A DNA stretch of 64,000 bases from Rufibacter radiotolerans (GCF_001078055.1 NZ_CP010777.1:1386408-1450407), one strand, 5' to 3'. Counted from the stretch's first letter, positions 16,227 to 25,784 are shown. Notes: a model not told the origin generated them from the letters alone. Numbers and translations are program-made.

Positions 16227-17873
16227 CTACCGGAGTAAGGTCACTGTGCCTTTGCTCGTCACCTTTTTCCCGTTCACGTCTGTGGCCTCAAACCGATAAA
16301 GGTACGTTTCTGGCGGCGCGGGTTTACCGGCATAAGTACCGTCCCAGCCCAGTTTGGGGTCTTTGCTTTCAAAAACCACCTGGCCCCAGCGGTTGAGTAC
16401 TTGCAAGTGAAAGCTAGAGGCGAAGGGGGTGCCCACCGCCCGGAAGACATCATTCAGGCCGTCACGGTTGGGGGTGAAGGCCGTTGGGAAGTGGAACTGG
16501 AAGCCCTGGTCAAGGGTGGTGATGCTGGAATAGCTTTGGTAGGTACCATCCTGGGAAACAGAGAGCAGGCGATACCTAAGCCGTTGGAAGGTTTTCTGGG
16601 GTTGGGCATCCAGGTAACTTTGCCCGGTCACCGTCTGGCTCCAGTACACTTCTCCCTGCTCATTGACCAGTTCCAGCGTCTGCCGGCCCACGCCTGAAGG
16701 AAACCCTTCATAGGCGTTCCAATTCAGTTTCACTGCCCCATTTGCCTGCAGCGATGCAGATAAAATTACGGGGCATGCCAAATTGCTGCGCGGCGACACC
16801 AACTGGCAGGAATCTGTATAGGCTACCTGATAACACAGAGGGGCGGATTGGTTGCCCGCAGTGGCGTCTACCGCGTTTTGAGGCTGTTTTTCTGAAAACA
16901 GGCTTAAAACACCGTTGCCCTGACTTCGGTAGATGGCCTGTTCTCTGAATGTTTCCTGGGCAGGAATGGTGGTTTGGAGCATTACCCTGTTTTGCAGGTC
17001 AAAGCTGGTCAGCAGGAAAGGCGCAGCAGGAGCCGTAGAGCCTTTAGTTTCAACCTGCACCGGCAGAGAGGCGCTTTGCGAACTGTTCTGAAGCAGGGCC
17101 ACTACCTGATACGTATACAATCGGCCGCAGGCTACCTGGGTATCTGTGAAGGCGGTTTGGATGCCGGGCAGGTTCTGGTAGGGTTGGCCGCTACGTAAAA
17201 TCTGGTAATTGACCACACTGCCGGGGCTTTCATTCACAGACCAGGAAAGTTGATTCTGGCGGTCTCCGGGGGTGACAGTTAAGCTTTGGGCACAGACGGT
17301 ATTGGAGAAAATATCCTCGCGGCCCGAGCAAATGTTGGTGACCCGCACCCTGAAGCAGCCAGCAGGATTGGTAATAGCCACGGAATGCTGGCTTCTCCCG
17401 GCCGGTACATTGGAAAAGGTTTGCACAGCGGTATAAGAGCCGGCAGGCGAGGAGGCGCGTTCCACCACCAGGTCATTGACCCCGCTAGTCTGTAGCTGAA
17501 TTTGGAGTGAAGAAGTCTGAAGCGTTATTTTTTCCAGAAAGGGGGCAGAGGGAGGGGCGGCGGCCTTTACCGTAAAGGTGCGCGGGCATTGGTTAAAGCC
17601 ATTGGCCAATTGGGTGACCACGTAAGTACCTGGCGCCGTAAAGATATGCGAGGTCTGTTTGGCCGAGAAATCAAGGCCATCGCGGTTGTCAAAGTCATAG
17701 AACTCTGCCACGTTGGTCTGGCCGCTGTTGTCTTTGAAGGTGATCTGTTCTCCCACGCAGAAGGTTTCCACGGGCTGGTTCTGGGGATTGTACGCTAGAA
17801 AGCATTGACCGTGCGCCCCAGAAAAGAGCGCCCCGGCTAGCCAGAAAAGCAGAAATCCTCCTAATTTTCTCAC
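16227..17873 (-). CDS. Secreted surface protein with PKD, FN3-like and T9SS type-B C-terminal domain
   Basis: 548 aa. Signal peptide 1-22, then a PKD-type domain (about 25-105, with YDFDNRDGLDF and the FTAPGTYVVTQ signature) and FN3-like sandwiches (about 195-450). The gliding-motility-associated C-terminal domain (about 462-548) starts FPTAFTPNRDGLNDVF and contains RWGQVVFESKDPKLGWDG; it directs export by the type IX secretion system. The start is GTG at 17873, overlapping the hutH stop as GTGA. Residues about 321-334 (GVLSLFSEKQPQNAV) are encoded by an intact copy of the intergenic palindrome, so the repeat has been inserted in frame. Confidence 0.88.
   Translation of the reverse strand: MRKLGGFLLFWLAGALFSGAHGQCFLAYNPQNQPVETFCVGEQITFKDNSGQTNVAEFYDFDNRDGLDFSAKQTSHIFTAPGTYVVTQLANGFNQCPRTFTVKAAAPPSAPFLEKITLQTSSLQIQLQTSGVNDLVVERASSPAGSYTAVQTFSNVPAGRSQHSVAITNPAGCFRVRVTNICSGREDIFSNTVCAQSLTVTPGDRQNQLSWSVNESPGSVVNYQILRSGQPYQNLPGIQTAFTDTQVACGRLYTYQVVALLQNSSQSASLPVQVETKGSTAPAAPFLLTSFDLQNRVMLQTTIPAQETFREQAIYRSQGNGVLSLFSEKQPQNAVDATAGNQSAPLCYQVAYTDSCQLVSPRSNLACPVILSASLQANGAVKLNWNAYEGFPSGVGRQTLELVNEQGEVYWSQTVTGQSYLDAQPQKTFQRLRYRLLSVSQDGTYQSYSSITTLDQGFQFHFPTAFTPNRDGLNDVFRAVGTPFASSFHLQVLNRWGQVVFESKDPKLGWDGTYAGKPAPPETYLYRFEATDVNGKKVTSKGTVTLLR
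16873..16912. repeat. Palindromic repeat copy 6, in frame inside a coding sequence
   Basis: GCGTTTTGAGGCTGTTTTTC followed by TGAAAACAGGCTTAAAACAC. It has the same core as the intergenic copies but lies wholly within the T9SS surface-protein gene, between predicted FN3-like segments. It keeps the frame open. Confidence 0.8.
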
Positions 17874-19375
17874 GCCAATAATTCCTCAAACGGAAACTCC
17901 CTGATAAATCTGATGCTCTTTTCTAGATCGGGCTGCAAGACCCGGTCTTTTTCCAGGGCGGGTACCTGCGTCCGGTAAGCCGCCACCAGTTTCTCCAGCG
18001 CCGAAGACGTCTGCAAGGGCCTTCTAAACTCAAGGGCCTGTACGGCGGTCATTAATTCTATCGCCAGAATGCGCTCCACGTTCTGTACCACCTGGTAGGC
18101 TTTGGTAGCCCCGTTGGCGCCCATGCTTACGTGGTCTTCCTGCCCGTTAGAAGACACAATAGAGTCCACACTAGCCGGGGTGCACAGCTGTTTGTTCTGG
18201 CTCACGATGGAGGCGGCCGTGTACTGCGGAATCATGAACCCGGAGTTGAGGCCCGGCTCCTGGATCAGGAACTGGGGCAGACCCCGTTCCCCGGAAATGA
18301 GTTGGTACGTACGGCGCTCCGAGATGCTGCCCCACTCCGCCAGGGCGATGCTCAAGAAGTCCAGCGCCAGAGCCAGGGGCTGCCCATGGAAATTGCCCCC
18401 GGATAGGATCAAATCCTCTTCGGGGAAAACGTTGGGGTTGTCGGTGACGGAATTTACCTCGGTGGTGAAAACCTTCTCGGCGTATTCCAGGGCATCCAGG
18501 CTGGCGCCGTGCACCTGGGGCACGCACCGGAACGAATAAGGGTCCTGTACCTGGGCTTTAGGCTGCTGCTGGAGTTGGCTGCCGGCCAAAATCTGCAAAA
18601 CCCTGGCGGCGATCTTCACCTGCCCGCCGTGCGGCCGGATGCGGTGGATCTCGGGGGAGAACGGGGCCTGCAAGCCGTCAAAGGCCTCCAGCGAAAGGGC
18701 TGCCAGGAAATCGGCGGCCAGGGAGACTTGCCGGGCCCTAAGGCAGATAATGGCTCCGTACGCTGACATCAATTGGGTTCCGTTCAACAGCGCTAATCCT
18801 TCCTTGGCCTGCAGTTTGATGGGCTCCCAACTGAAGATATCCAGCACCTCATGGCCCTGCAATTTAAAGTCCTGGAACCGCACTTCGCCTAAACCAATGA
18901 GCGGCAGGCAAAGATGGGCCAAAGGAGCCAGATCGCCGCTGGCACCCAAAGAACCCTGCTGGTAGACCACTGGAAAGATATCGCGGTTAAAGAAAGTAAG
19001 CAGCCTTTGCAGGGTGGTCAGTTGCACCCCACTGTGCCCGTAGGCCAGGGATTGCGCCTTTAAAAACAGCATCAGCCTCACTACTTCCTGCGGGACCTCG
19101 TCGCCGGTGCCACAGGCATGCGACATCATAAGGTTGCGCTGCAGCGTCTCCAAATTCTCATTAGAGATGGTGGTGTTGCAAAGCGCGCCAAAGCCCGTGT
19201 TTATGCCATAGACCGGCTTTTGCGCAGCTTTCAAGTGCTGGTGCAAAAACGTATGCGCCCGCACCACCAGTTGTTCGGCCTCTTCAGAAAGGGCCAGTTG
19301 CGTGGAGCCCTGCAGCACCTGTTTTATCTGTGCAAGGGAAAGGGGCTGGGGAGAAATTAGGTGCTGCTGGGCCAT
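17870..19375 (-). CDS. hutH: Histidine ammonia-lyase
   Basis: 501 aa. Eliminates ammonia from L-histidine to give trans-urocanate. The MIO cofactor triad Ala-Ser-Gly is visible in GSLGASGDLAPLAHL (near residue 145). The selectivity pair upstream reads MMSHACGTG, the Ser-His type of histidine lyases rather than His-Leu (tyrosine) or Phe-Leu (phenylalanine). Other landmarks are NGTQ near 200 and QDPYSFRC near 285. ATG 19375 is 2 bp from the hisS stop. The other hut genes (hutU, hutI, formimidoylglutamase) are not in the window. Confidence 0.93.
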   Translation of the reverse strand: MAQQHLISPQPLSLAQIKQVLQGSTQLALSEEAEQLVVRAHTFLHQHLKAAQKPVYGINTGFGALCNTTISNENLETLQRNLMMSHACGTGDEVPQEVVRLMLFLKAQSLAYGHSGVQLTTLQRLLTFFNRDIFPVVYQQGSLGASGDLAPLAHLCLPLIGLGEVRFQDFKLQGHEVLDIFSWEPIKLQAKEGLALLNGTQLMSAYGAIICLRARQVSLAADFLAALSLEAFDGLQAPFSPEIHRIRPHGGQVKIAARVLQILAGSQLQQQPKAQVQDPYSFRCVPQVHGASLDALEYAEKVFTTEVNSVTDNPNVFPEEDLILSGGNFHGQPLALALDFLSIALAEWGSISERRTYQLISGERGLPQFLIQEPGLNSGFMIPQYTAASIVSQNKQLCTPASVDSIVSSNGQEDHVSMGANGATKAYQVVQNVERILAIELMTAVQALEFRRPLQTSSALEKLVAAYRTQVPALEKDRVLQPDLEKSIRFIREFPFEELLA

Positions 19376-19376
19376 T

Positions 19377-20759
19377 TTATGCGGTTGCGTTAGGGGATAA
19401 CGTTTGAAGGATCTGCTCTAAGCTAAGGCTTTGCTGCTCGCCGGTGCGCATGTTGCGCAAATTCAGCAATCCGCTGGCCATTTCCTCAGAGCCAATCAAC
19501 ACCACATACGGGATCTGTTTCTGGTCTGCGTAGGCCATTTGCTTTTTTAGCTTAGTTGAATCTGGGTATAGCTCCGTAGAGATGTCAGCCGCCCGCAATT
19601 GTTGCAATACCGGCAGGGCGTACCGCATGGAGACCTCGTCAAAGTTAGCGATCAGTACTTGCGTAATGGTCTGGCTTTCCTGCGGGAACAGGTTAAGCTC
19701 TTCCAGCACATCAAAGATGCGGTCTACCCCAAAGGAGAAACCAACGCCCGAAACGCCTGGCAAGCCAAACATTCCGGTCAGGTTATCATACCGGCCACCG
19801 CCACTGATGCTGCCCATCTGCACGTTGTTGACTTTTACCTCAAAGATACAGCCGGTGTAATAGGAGAGTCCCCGGGCCAAGGTCACGTCAAGTTCAATTT
19901 TGGCGTTACGGAGCTGAAAGCTTTCCAGGAATGTCAGCATCTGCCGGATGTCCTGCACCCCGCGCTGGCCTTCCTCGGAGCCTACCATCAAACGGTCCAG
20001 CTGCGGAAGCAGGTCCACTACGTTTCCGGTAAGACCCAGGATGGGCTGGAGCTGGGTGATAGCTTCTTCCGTGATTCCTTTTTGGCGGAGTTCCTCGTTC
20101 ACGGCTTCCTGGCCCACCTTGTCCAGCTTGTCAATGGCCACGCACAGATCCGCTTCACGGCCATTGGCACCAATCACTTCGGCCATGCCGGCCAGCAATC
20201 CGCGGTGGTTAAACTTGATGGTAAAATCGTCCAGCCCTAAGGTGCTCAGCACCTCGTCCATCATGAGAATAATCTCGGCTTCGCAGAGCAAGGAATTGGT
20301 GCCCACCACATCGGCATCGCACTGGTAAAACTCCCGATACCGTCCCCGTTGGGGGCGGTCGGCGCGCCATACGGGCTGGATCTGGTAACGCTTAAACGGG
20401 AAGGCAATCTCATTGCGGTTCATGACCACGTAGCGCGCAAAAGGCACTGTGAGATCATAGCGCAGGGCTTTCTCCGCTATTCTGCGGGTAAGCGGCTTAT
20501 AGCCGGCTTCCAGGTCCGGGGCAGTGACCTTGCTCAGGAAATCGCCGGAGTTCAGGATCTTGAAGATAAGCTGATCTCCCTCATCACCGTACTTGCCGGT
20601 GAGCACTGACAGGTTCTCCATGGCTGGGGTTTCCAGCGGAAGGAACCCAAATTTCTCAAAGGTGCGCTTGATGACGGAAAAAATATGGTTGCGTTTCACC
20701 ACCGTGGCCGGCCCGAAATCACGGGTGCCCTTGGGGATGGAAGGTTTGTCTTTGCTCAT
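19377..20759 (-). CDS. hisS: Histidyl-tRNA synthetase
   Basis: 460 aa from ATG 20759 (MSKDKPSIPKGTRDFGP); the 19-residue longer frame is untypical. Class II synthetase charging tRNA-His. Motif 1 is around residues 35-65, motif 2 is in the RYREFYQCDADVVG region, the histidine motifs are LARGLSYYTG and GGGRYDNLTG, and motif 3 is GVGFSFGVDRI, followed by the HGTP anticodon-binding domain (about 370-455). It is followed with almost no spacing by hutH, an unusual pairing of histidine charging with histidine breakdown. Confidence 0.97.
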   Translation of the reverse strand: MSKDKPSIPKGTRDFGPATVVKRNHIFSVIKRTFEKFGFLPLETPAMENLSVLTGKYGDEGDQLIFKILNSGDFLSKVTAPDLEAGYKPLTRRIAEKALRYDLTVPFARYVVMNRNEIAFPFKRYQIQPVWRADRPQRGRYREFYQCDADVVGTNSLLCEAEIILMMDEVLSTLGLDDFTIKFNHRGLLAGMAEVIGANGREADLCVAIDKLDKVGQEAVNEELRQKGITEEAITQLQPILGLTGNVVDLLPQLDRLMVGSEEGQRGVQDIRQMLTFLESFQLRNAKIELDVTLARGLSYYTGCIFEVKVNNVQMGSISGGGRYDNLTGMFGLPGVSGVGFSFGVDRIFDVLEELNLFPQESQTITQVLIANFDEVSMRYALPVLQQLRAADISTELYPDSTKLKKQMAYADQKQIPYVVLIGSEEMASGLLNLRNMRTGEQQSLSLEQILQTLSPNATA

Positions 20760-20827
20760 AGGTTTTAATCTGAACCGCGAAGATAGCAAATTCAGCCATG
20801 CGAAAGGTCGCCCCACCTATAGCCTTC

Positions 20828-20880
20828 CATTCCTGTTTTAGGCCTGTTTTGAGAAAAACGGCTTAAAAACGCCCGGAATG
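20828..20880. repeat. Palindromic intergenic repeat, copy 7 (extended arms)
   Basis: Core TGTTTTAGGCCTGTTTT and AAAACGGCTTAAAAACG. The outer flanks CATTCC and GGAATG also pair, so the hairpin is longer than in other copies. It lies between the 3' end of the polysaccharide cluster and hisS. Confidence 0.75.
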
Positions 20881-20927
20881 GAAAATGACCAGGAAAGAAA
20901 CAACTTTTGAATGCACAGAACCAGGAA

Positions 20928-22217
20928 TTACCCTTTAAGATTAGAAACGGAGTCAGAAGGGAAATCTTCTTCCTTCTTAGGCGCAAACAGCAGCAAGGAA
21001 ATTACAAAGGAGAACAGTAAAACCCCGTCCCGTCGCTGGAAGATTGATTCTGTGATGCAGCAGAGCCCCATGGTAAGCACCATACAGAAAAGGAGGTAGT
21101 TGTTCTGTCGGAACGCGTACACCAGGATGCCAAACAGCATGGAAAAGAAGAAAACCATACCCGGGAAACCCAAGGCCACCCCGGTATCCAGGAACTGGTT
21201 GTGGGCATTCAATTCCAGGTCCAGTCCCTCTTTGAACTGCAATTCTTTGTAGGCCGCCATTAACGCATTCTGACGGTCACCCACGCCCACACCCGTGAAG
21301 GGGTGTTCCTGGATGAGATCTCCTGCTATGCTCCAGACCAAGGCCCTTTCAGACACCCCGGCCTTACTGCTCAGTTTGATTCTGAGGTAGCTGACATTCT
21401 CATACAACACAAAGCCCAGCCCGAAGGTAAACAACAGTACCGCGGCAATAATGGGGTATTTTCTGGCTTCCATGGCCGTATACACTCCCGCCAAGGAGAT
21501 AACCAGCACTGTGGCCACCAAAGCCGTTCTGGACGCCAGAAGCGCCTGGAACGCCAGAAAGAAAAAACATAAGCCCAGATACAACAGCATTCTTTTCCGG
21601 TTGGCCTGCCAGAGGAAAGTGTAGAGGTAGTAGGAACCTATGATCAGGCAAACGCCTACGTACAAGCTGAAAAAGGGGGCATGGAAGCCTATATTTTGGG
21701 GCAGGAAATACGAAATATAGGTCCAGTCTACCACCTTCCAGAGACTGGGTTCAGAGAAGATCTGGGCATGCCCGGGAAATTTCAGGAGGTAACTTTGTCC
21801 AACCACTATCAGCGAATACAGACATAGCAAAAAACAGCTGAGCAGGAACAGGTGGAGCGCCACTTTAACTTGACGCCTGGTCAATTGCCTGTAATAGATG
21901 AGGGGTAGTAAGGGCAGGGTAATTTGCAAGAGCGCAAACCTAAGACCCGCATTCAAATCCTGGCTCCAGAGAACAGATAGCAGGCAGAAAAGGTAATAGG
22001 CACTGATAAACCAGAAGATCGGATTTTTATAAATGGTTTTTACCGGCACGCCTTTCCCCAGAAATTGCTGGTAGAGGAAAACCAGTAAGAGAGCAATAAA
22101 AACCGGGGCCTTTAAATTGAATTGCAGGGGTAAGGAGAAGGCATGTAAATAAATGAGATAGGGGATGATACCTGCCTCAGATACAGTATTATTTCTGAGC
22201 CGTTGGCTGAAATTCAT
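20928..22217 (-). CDS. O-antigen ligase/polymerase-like membrane protein (Wzy/WaaL family)
   Basis: 429 aa with about 11-12 hydrophobic segments and a large periplasmic loop after residue 270. The Wzy_C block GVGVGDRQNALMAAY followed by AHNQFLDTGVALGFPGM (conserved His in AHNQFL) marks the O-antigen ligase superfamily. It would polymerise or transfer lipid-linked oligosaccharide at the periplasmic face of the inner membrane. It is the last gene of the minus-strand glycan cluster and overlaps the upstream GT4 by 29 bp, suggesting coupling. Ligase versus polymerase cannot be decided from sequence alone. Confidence 0.88.
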   Translation of the reverse strand: MNFSQRLRNNTVSEAGIIPYLIYLHAFSLPLQFNLKAPVFIALLLVFLYQQFLGKGVPVKTIYKNPIFWFISAYYLFCLLSVLWSQDLNAGLRFALLQITLPLLPLIYYRQLTRRQVKVALHLFLLSCFLLCLYSLIVVGQSYLLKFPGHAQIFSEPSLWKVVDWTYISYFLPQNIGFHAPFFSLYVGVCLIIGSYYLYTFLWQANRKRMLLYLGLCFFFLAFQALLASRTALVATVLVISLAGVYTAMEARKYPIIAAVLLFTFGLGFVLYENVSYLRIKLSSKAGVSERALVWSIAGDLIQEHPFTGVGVGDRQNALMAAYKELQFKEGLDLELNAHNQFLDTGVALGFPGMVFFFSMLFGILVYAFRQNNYLLFCMVLTMGLCCITESIFQRRDGVLLFSFVISLLLFAPKKEEDFPSDSVSNLKG

Positions 22218-23310
22218 GGTATTTTTCTAAAACAAACTGTTTTATCTGATCAGAAAACCGCACGCTATTGAACCTGGTCGACTTCTCACAAATAATTGAT
22301 TTGTCAAAGATAAGATGATTTTTCTCGAATTGGGAAACCGCCTCCTGAATGGCCTGTTTGGTCTGGTGAGGAAAGAATATTCCTGTTTCTGGGGTGACTG
22401 TTTCCAGCGCGCCACCTTTCCCGAAGGCTATGACCGGGGTGCCGCAGGCCTGGGCCTCTACCGGGGTAATCCCAAAATCTTCCTCCGCGGCAAAGACAAA
22501 AGCCTTGGCCCGCTGCAGGTGATCTTTTAAGACCGGGAAGGGCTGGTACCCCAGTAACTGAATGTTCTTGCCTGCTTTCACTTTTATTTTTTCAAAATCT
22601 GGGCCGTCCCCAATCACCACCAGTTTCTTGTCGGGCATGCCGTTGAACGCTTCCACAATCAGGTCTATGCGTTTGTAGGGTACCATACGGGAGGCGGTAA
22701 GGTAGAAGTCCTCCTTCTGGGCAACCACGCCAAAATTCTCCACCTCTACCGGCGGATAGATGACGGTAGATTCCCGGCCATAGATTTTCCTTATGCGACG
22801 GGCAATGTAGTTTGAATTGGCTATAAAATGGTCTACCCGGTTAGTGGTACTGAGGTCCCAGAGGCGGAACCTGTGAAGAATCACCTTCGCCAGGAAGCCT
22901 TTGAGGCCAGTAGTCAATCCAGATTCCCTCAGGTATTGGTGGTAGAGGTCCCAGGCGTAGCGGGCAGGGGAGTGGCAATAGCAGATATGTAACTGATTGG
23001 AATGGGTTAGCACACCCTTGGCCACGGCATGGCTGCTGGAGATAACCACGTCAAACCCCGACACGTCCAATTGCTCAATAGCCAGGGGCATCAAAAACAG
23101 GTAATTCCTGTAATGGTTTCTGGCAAAAGGAAGGTTTTGTATGAAAGTAGTGGTGACCGGCTTGTGCAGAATATGCTTACGGAGCGAATCTGGCATGAAA
23201 TCAATCACGCTAAACAAGCTGGCCTCTGGGAAGCTGTGCAGCAGTTGCTCAATTACCCGCTCTGACCCGGAATAATCTACAAACCACTCATGTACAATTG
23301 CTACTTTCAC
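22189..23310 (-). CDS. Glycosyltransferase family 4 (WbaZ/mannosyltransferase-like)
   Basis: 373 aa, GT-B fold. N-terminal acceptor domain starting KVAIVHEWFVDYSGSERV and containing HICYCHSPARYAWD near residue 130, then the linker SNYIARRIRKIYG and VIYPPVEVENF. The C-terminal domain carries RMVPYKRIDLIVEAF, VVIGDGPDFEKI and the retaining EX7E-type motif in EEDFGITPVEAQACGTPVIAFGKGGALETV. The overall pattern is that of WbaZ-type mannosyltransferases acting on GDP-mannose (inference). Start GTG at 23310. Confidence 0.92.
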   Translation of the reverse strand: MKVAIVHEWFVDYSGSERVIEQLLHSFPEASLFSVIDFMPDSLRKHILHKPVTTTFIQNLPFARNHYRNYLFLMPLAIEQLDVSGFDVVISSSHAVAKGVLTHSNQLHICYCHSPARYAWDLYHQYLRESGLTTGLKGFLAKVILHRFRLWDLSTTNRVDHFIANSNYIARRIRKIYGRESTVIYPPVEVENFGVVAQKEDFYLTASRMVPYKRIDLIVEAFNGMPDKKLVVIGDGPDFEKIKVKAGKNIQLLGYQPFPVLKDHLQRAKAFVFAAEEDFGITPVEAQACGTPVIAFGKGGALETVTPETGIFFPHQTKQAIQEAVSQFEKNHLIFDKSIICEKSTRFNSVRFSDQIKQFVLEKYHEFQPTAQK

Positions 23311-23365
23311 AAAGAGAAGTTAAGGATATAGAAAAAAGCAGCCTTTCTAAAGGAGCCTTCCTGTT

Positions 23366-24499
23366 TTAGTTTACCTGTTTTCCTGGATCCAATAATTCTC
23401 TGAAAACAGACAGGTGCGTTTGTGCCGTCCGGTACCAGGAGTAGTTCTTACTTTGGTTATCCCCGGCCTGGATCAAGGTAGATTGGAGCTCTTCGTTGGT
23501 CAGGACTGCTTCCATTTGCCTGGCCAACTGCTTCCATTCCTGGGGATCAAAGTACAAGGCGGCCTCTCCGCAGACTTCCCGGATACTGGCAGCAGTGGAG
23601 GCTACTACCGGACAACCGCAGGCCATGGCCTCTAAAGGAGGGAGGCCAAACCCTTCATACACCGAAGGAAAAACAAACAAAGATGCGGAATTATACAACA
23701 AGGGCAATACTTCATCTGGCACGTACCCCGTAAAAAAAGTATCAGCCTCCAGAGCCAGGTCTTCTTTGAAGGCGTTTGCCAAATCACTGTCAGGGGTTAG
23801 AAAACCATCTTTCTTACCTGCAATTACCAATTGATGTTGCTTTCTTAAGACCGGTGGTAAGGTAGCATACGCCTTTAATAAGGTCTTCAGGTTTTTATGC
23901 GGTTTCACATTGCCTACAAATAAAATGAAGGAGGGCGGTATAGACGGCAATAGCTCATATAACCTCGCTTTAGTTTCCGCTAAATCTAATTTCTTATAAG
24001 TCTCATGATTCAACCCATTCGGGATTACCTGGATGTTTTTTTTAGAAGCGTGCGTGTATCTAAGTATTTCAGACTTTGAAAATGCAGAAACAGTAATCAC
24101 CCTTTCTGAAAGTTTGACGGCAGCATTCAGAAAGGTAGTAGCAAATACTCTTTGGGCCAGGGAAAGGGTGTGTCTGTAAGCCAGGTGGTAGGTGTCATGG
24201 ATGGTCACCACCCGGTGGGCCGCCTTGATGGGCAGTAAAGGGATGTTATAGTGTGGGCTCCAGAAAAGATCACACGGCGGAATAGCGGTTTTCAGGGCCC
24301 ATTGTTCCTTGAGGGAATAAATAGGTGCTTCTAAAGGGAGGATTTTCACTTTCTGGGACCAGGAAAATACCTGTAGCTTAGACGGGTCGCCCAGCAAGGT
24401 AACGGTAAACTCCGTAGCCAAATAAGGGAGGATGTTCCTGAGATAGACTCCAATTCCAGAGGCATCTATCATGCGGGCATCAATGACGAGGGAGGGCAT
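23366..24499 (-). CDS. Glycosyltransferase family 4
   Basis: 377 aa, GT-B fold. DARMIDASGIGVYLRN opens the protein as the donor-loop strand, with HDTYHLAYR near 105, VSAFSKSEILRY near 150, ILFVGNVKPHKNLKTLLKAY near 200 and FVFPSVYEGFGLPPLEAMACGCPVV with the retaining EX7E motif near 295. Likely a mannosyl- or glucosyltransferase in repeat-unit assembly. Its N-terminus overlaps the upstream polymerase gene by 20 bp. The last codons run into a half copy of the palindromic repeat (CTGTTTTAGTTTACCTG near 23361-23377). Confidence 0.92.
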   Translation of the reverse strand: MPSLVIDARMIDASGIGVYLRNILPYLATEFTVTLLGDPSKLQVFSWSQKVKILPLEAPIYSLKEQWALKTAIPPCDLFWSPHYNIPLLPIKAAHRVVTIHDTYHLAYRHTLSLAQRVFATTFLNAAVKLSERVITVSAFSKSEILRYTHASKKNIQVIPNGLNHETYKKLDLAETKARLYELLPSIPPSFILFVGNVKPHKNLKTLLKAYATLPPVLRKQHQLVIAGKKDGFLTPDSDLANAFKEDLALEADTFFTGYVPDEVLPLLYNSASLFVFPSVYEGFGLPPLEAMACGCPVVASTAASIREVCGEAALYFDPQEWKQLARQMEAVLTNEELQSTLIQAGDNQSKNYSWYRTAQTHLSVFRELLDPGKQVN

Positions 24500-25784
24500 G
24501 GTTTCTATCTTTAACTGTGAAATTCTGCGCCAGCAATAGGCTGAAGATGACCCAATACAGGATAAAGTTAACCCGGCCTACAAAGGCCGAATTAATGAAG
24601 TTGGCCAGGTAGAAATACACGCTGAATGCAATAAAAGAAACGCATAACTCCTTTAGAAACAGGTCTTTGGTAGAATATAGGTTGAGAAGCGCATAGAGGA
24701 AACTCAAAAAGTAAAAGGCCAGGAAAAAGATCCCTAACACAAAGCCGTTCTCCAAGAATAGCTGGAACCAATATCCATCGGTGATGATTTTCCGCTCTAT
24801 GTTTCCACCGGGTCCCTGGGTGCCTATGCCCGCCCCGGCCAGCGGGTGCTTTTGTAAAAATTCAATGGAGTTATTGATTTCCTCAAAATGCTGATTGGTA
24901 GAGGAAACGGTGCTGGCCTCAGTGCCGGTGACCCTTTGTACCAAAAAAGAGTCTTTGTAGAAATAACCCACAAAAACAACGGCGGCAAAGGCCAATAAAA
25001 CCACTAGAAATAATTTAATGATAAACTGAAGCGAGAGTTTTCCATAGTGCAGGAAAAGGATGGTCCCTCCGGCTAGTGCTAAGCCTACCAAAGCAGCCCT
25101 GGTATAGGTAAGGAAATTGGCGGCGGCAGCAATAGCCATCCAAATCAGATATAGCTTCCCCCTGGTGTGCAGATACCTAATCAGGAAAAAGGAAAATAGA
25201 ATGATGGTGAAACTGGAGAAAATGATGGTATTCCCCAATAGGGCGGTAGGCCTCACCAAAGATTTATTGAAGAACGTGAAAACCCCTTCCCCCCGTAAGG
25301 CCAACATGGACAAGGGCAATTCCGCAGAAAAAGTGAATTGAAAAATGGCAAACAGGCAAAGCAATATGCCCAGCCACAACAAAAGGTTGATGAGGGAACG
25401 GCTGTGTTCTTCTTTTTTAAAGACCAAGGGGATGTACAGCAAAAAGGAACAGTATATCAGGTTGTTTCTGATACCTAATAATTTTTCGCTCAAGGGGTTA
25501 GAGTCTACTAATGCAAGCTTTAAAATAGAGGTTACTAAAAGGAAAAGCCAGATACAGGCAAAAATAAAATAGTCCCTTTTAACGCTTGCCCCGTTATAAT
25601 ACCCCCAAATGACCACCAATATAAAATGGCCCAGCATGAATAAAATCAAAGTATCCACGGCCAGGGTACTCAGGCTAAGAGACCTGAAGGATAAGAAATT
25701 GGTAATAAACCCACTGAATAGCAGAAAGGTAAGCAGTAGAGCAACCACAGTAAAGGAGACCGAAAGCCTGGCACTTATTCTCAT
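24480..25784 (-). CDS. O-antigen ligase/polymerase-like membrane protein, second copy
   Basis: 434 aa with 11-12 predicted transmembrane segments. The ligase-family block is HPLAGAGIGTQGPGG near residue 315, with a shorter following loop (GYWFQLFLENGFVLG) than in the paralogue at 20.9 kb. It lies between a GT2 (ATGA overlap at 25781-25784) and a GT4 (20-bp overlap), so it is part of one tightly packed operon. With two such proteins in the locus, one may be the polymerase (Wzy) and the other a ligase; which is which is not decided by sequence. Confidence 0.85.
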   Translation of the reverse strand: MRISARLSVSFTVVALLLTFLLFSGFITNFLSFRSLSLSTLAVDTLILFMLGHFILVVIWGYYNGASVKRDYFIFACIWLFLLVTSILKLALVDSNPLSEKLLGIRNNLIYCSFLLYIPLVFKKEEHSRSLINLLLWLGILLCLFAIFQFTFSAELPLSMLALRGEGVFTFFNKSLVRPTALLGNTIIFSSFTIILFSFFLIRYLHTRGKLYLIWMAIAAAANFLTYTRAALVGLALAGGTILFLHYGKLSLQFIIKLFLVVLLAFAAVVFVGYFYKDSFLVQRVTGTEASTVSSTNQHFEEINNSIEFLQKHPLAGAGIGTQGPGGNIERKIITDGYWFQLFLENGFVLGIFFLAFYFLSFLYALLNLYSTKDLFLKELCVSFIAFSVYFYLANFINSAFVGRVNFILYWVIFSLLLAQNFTVKDRNHALPRH

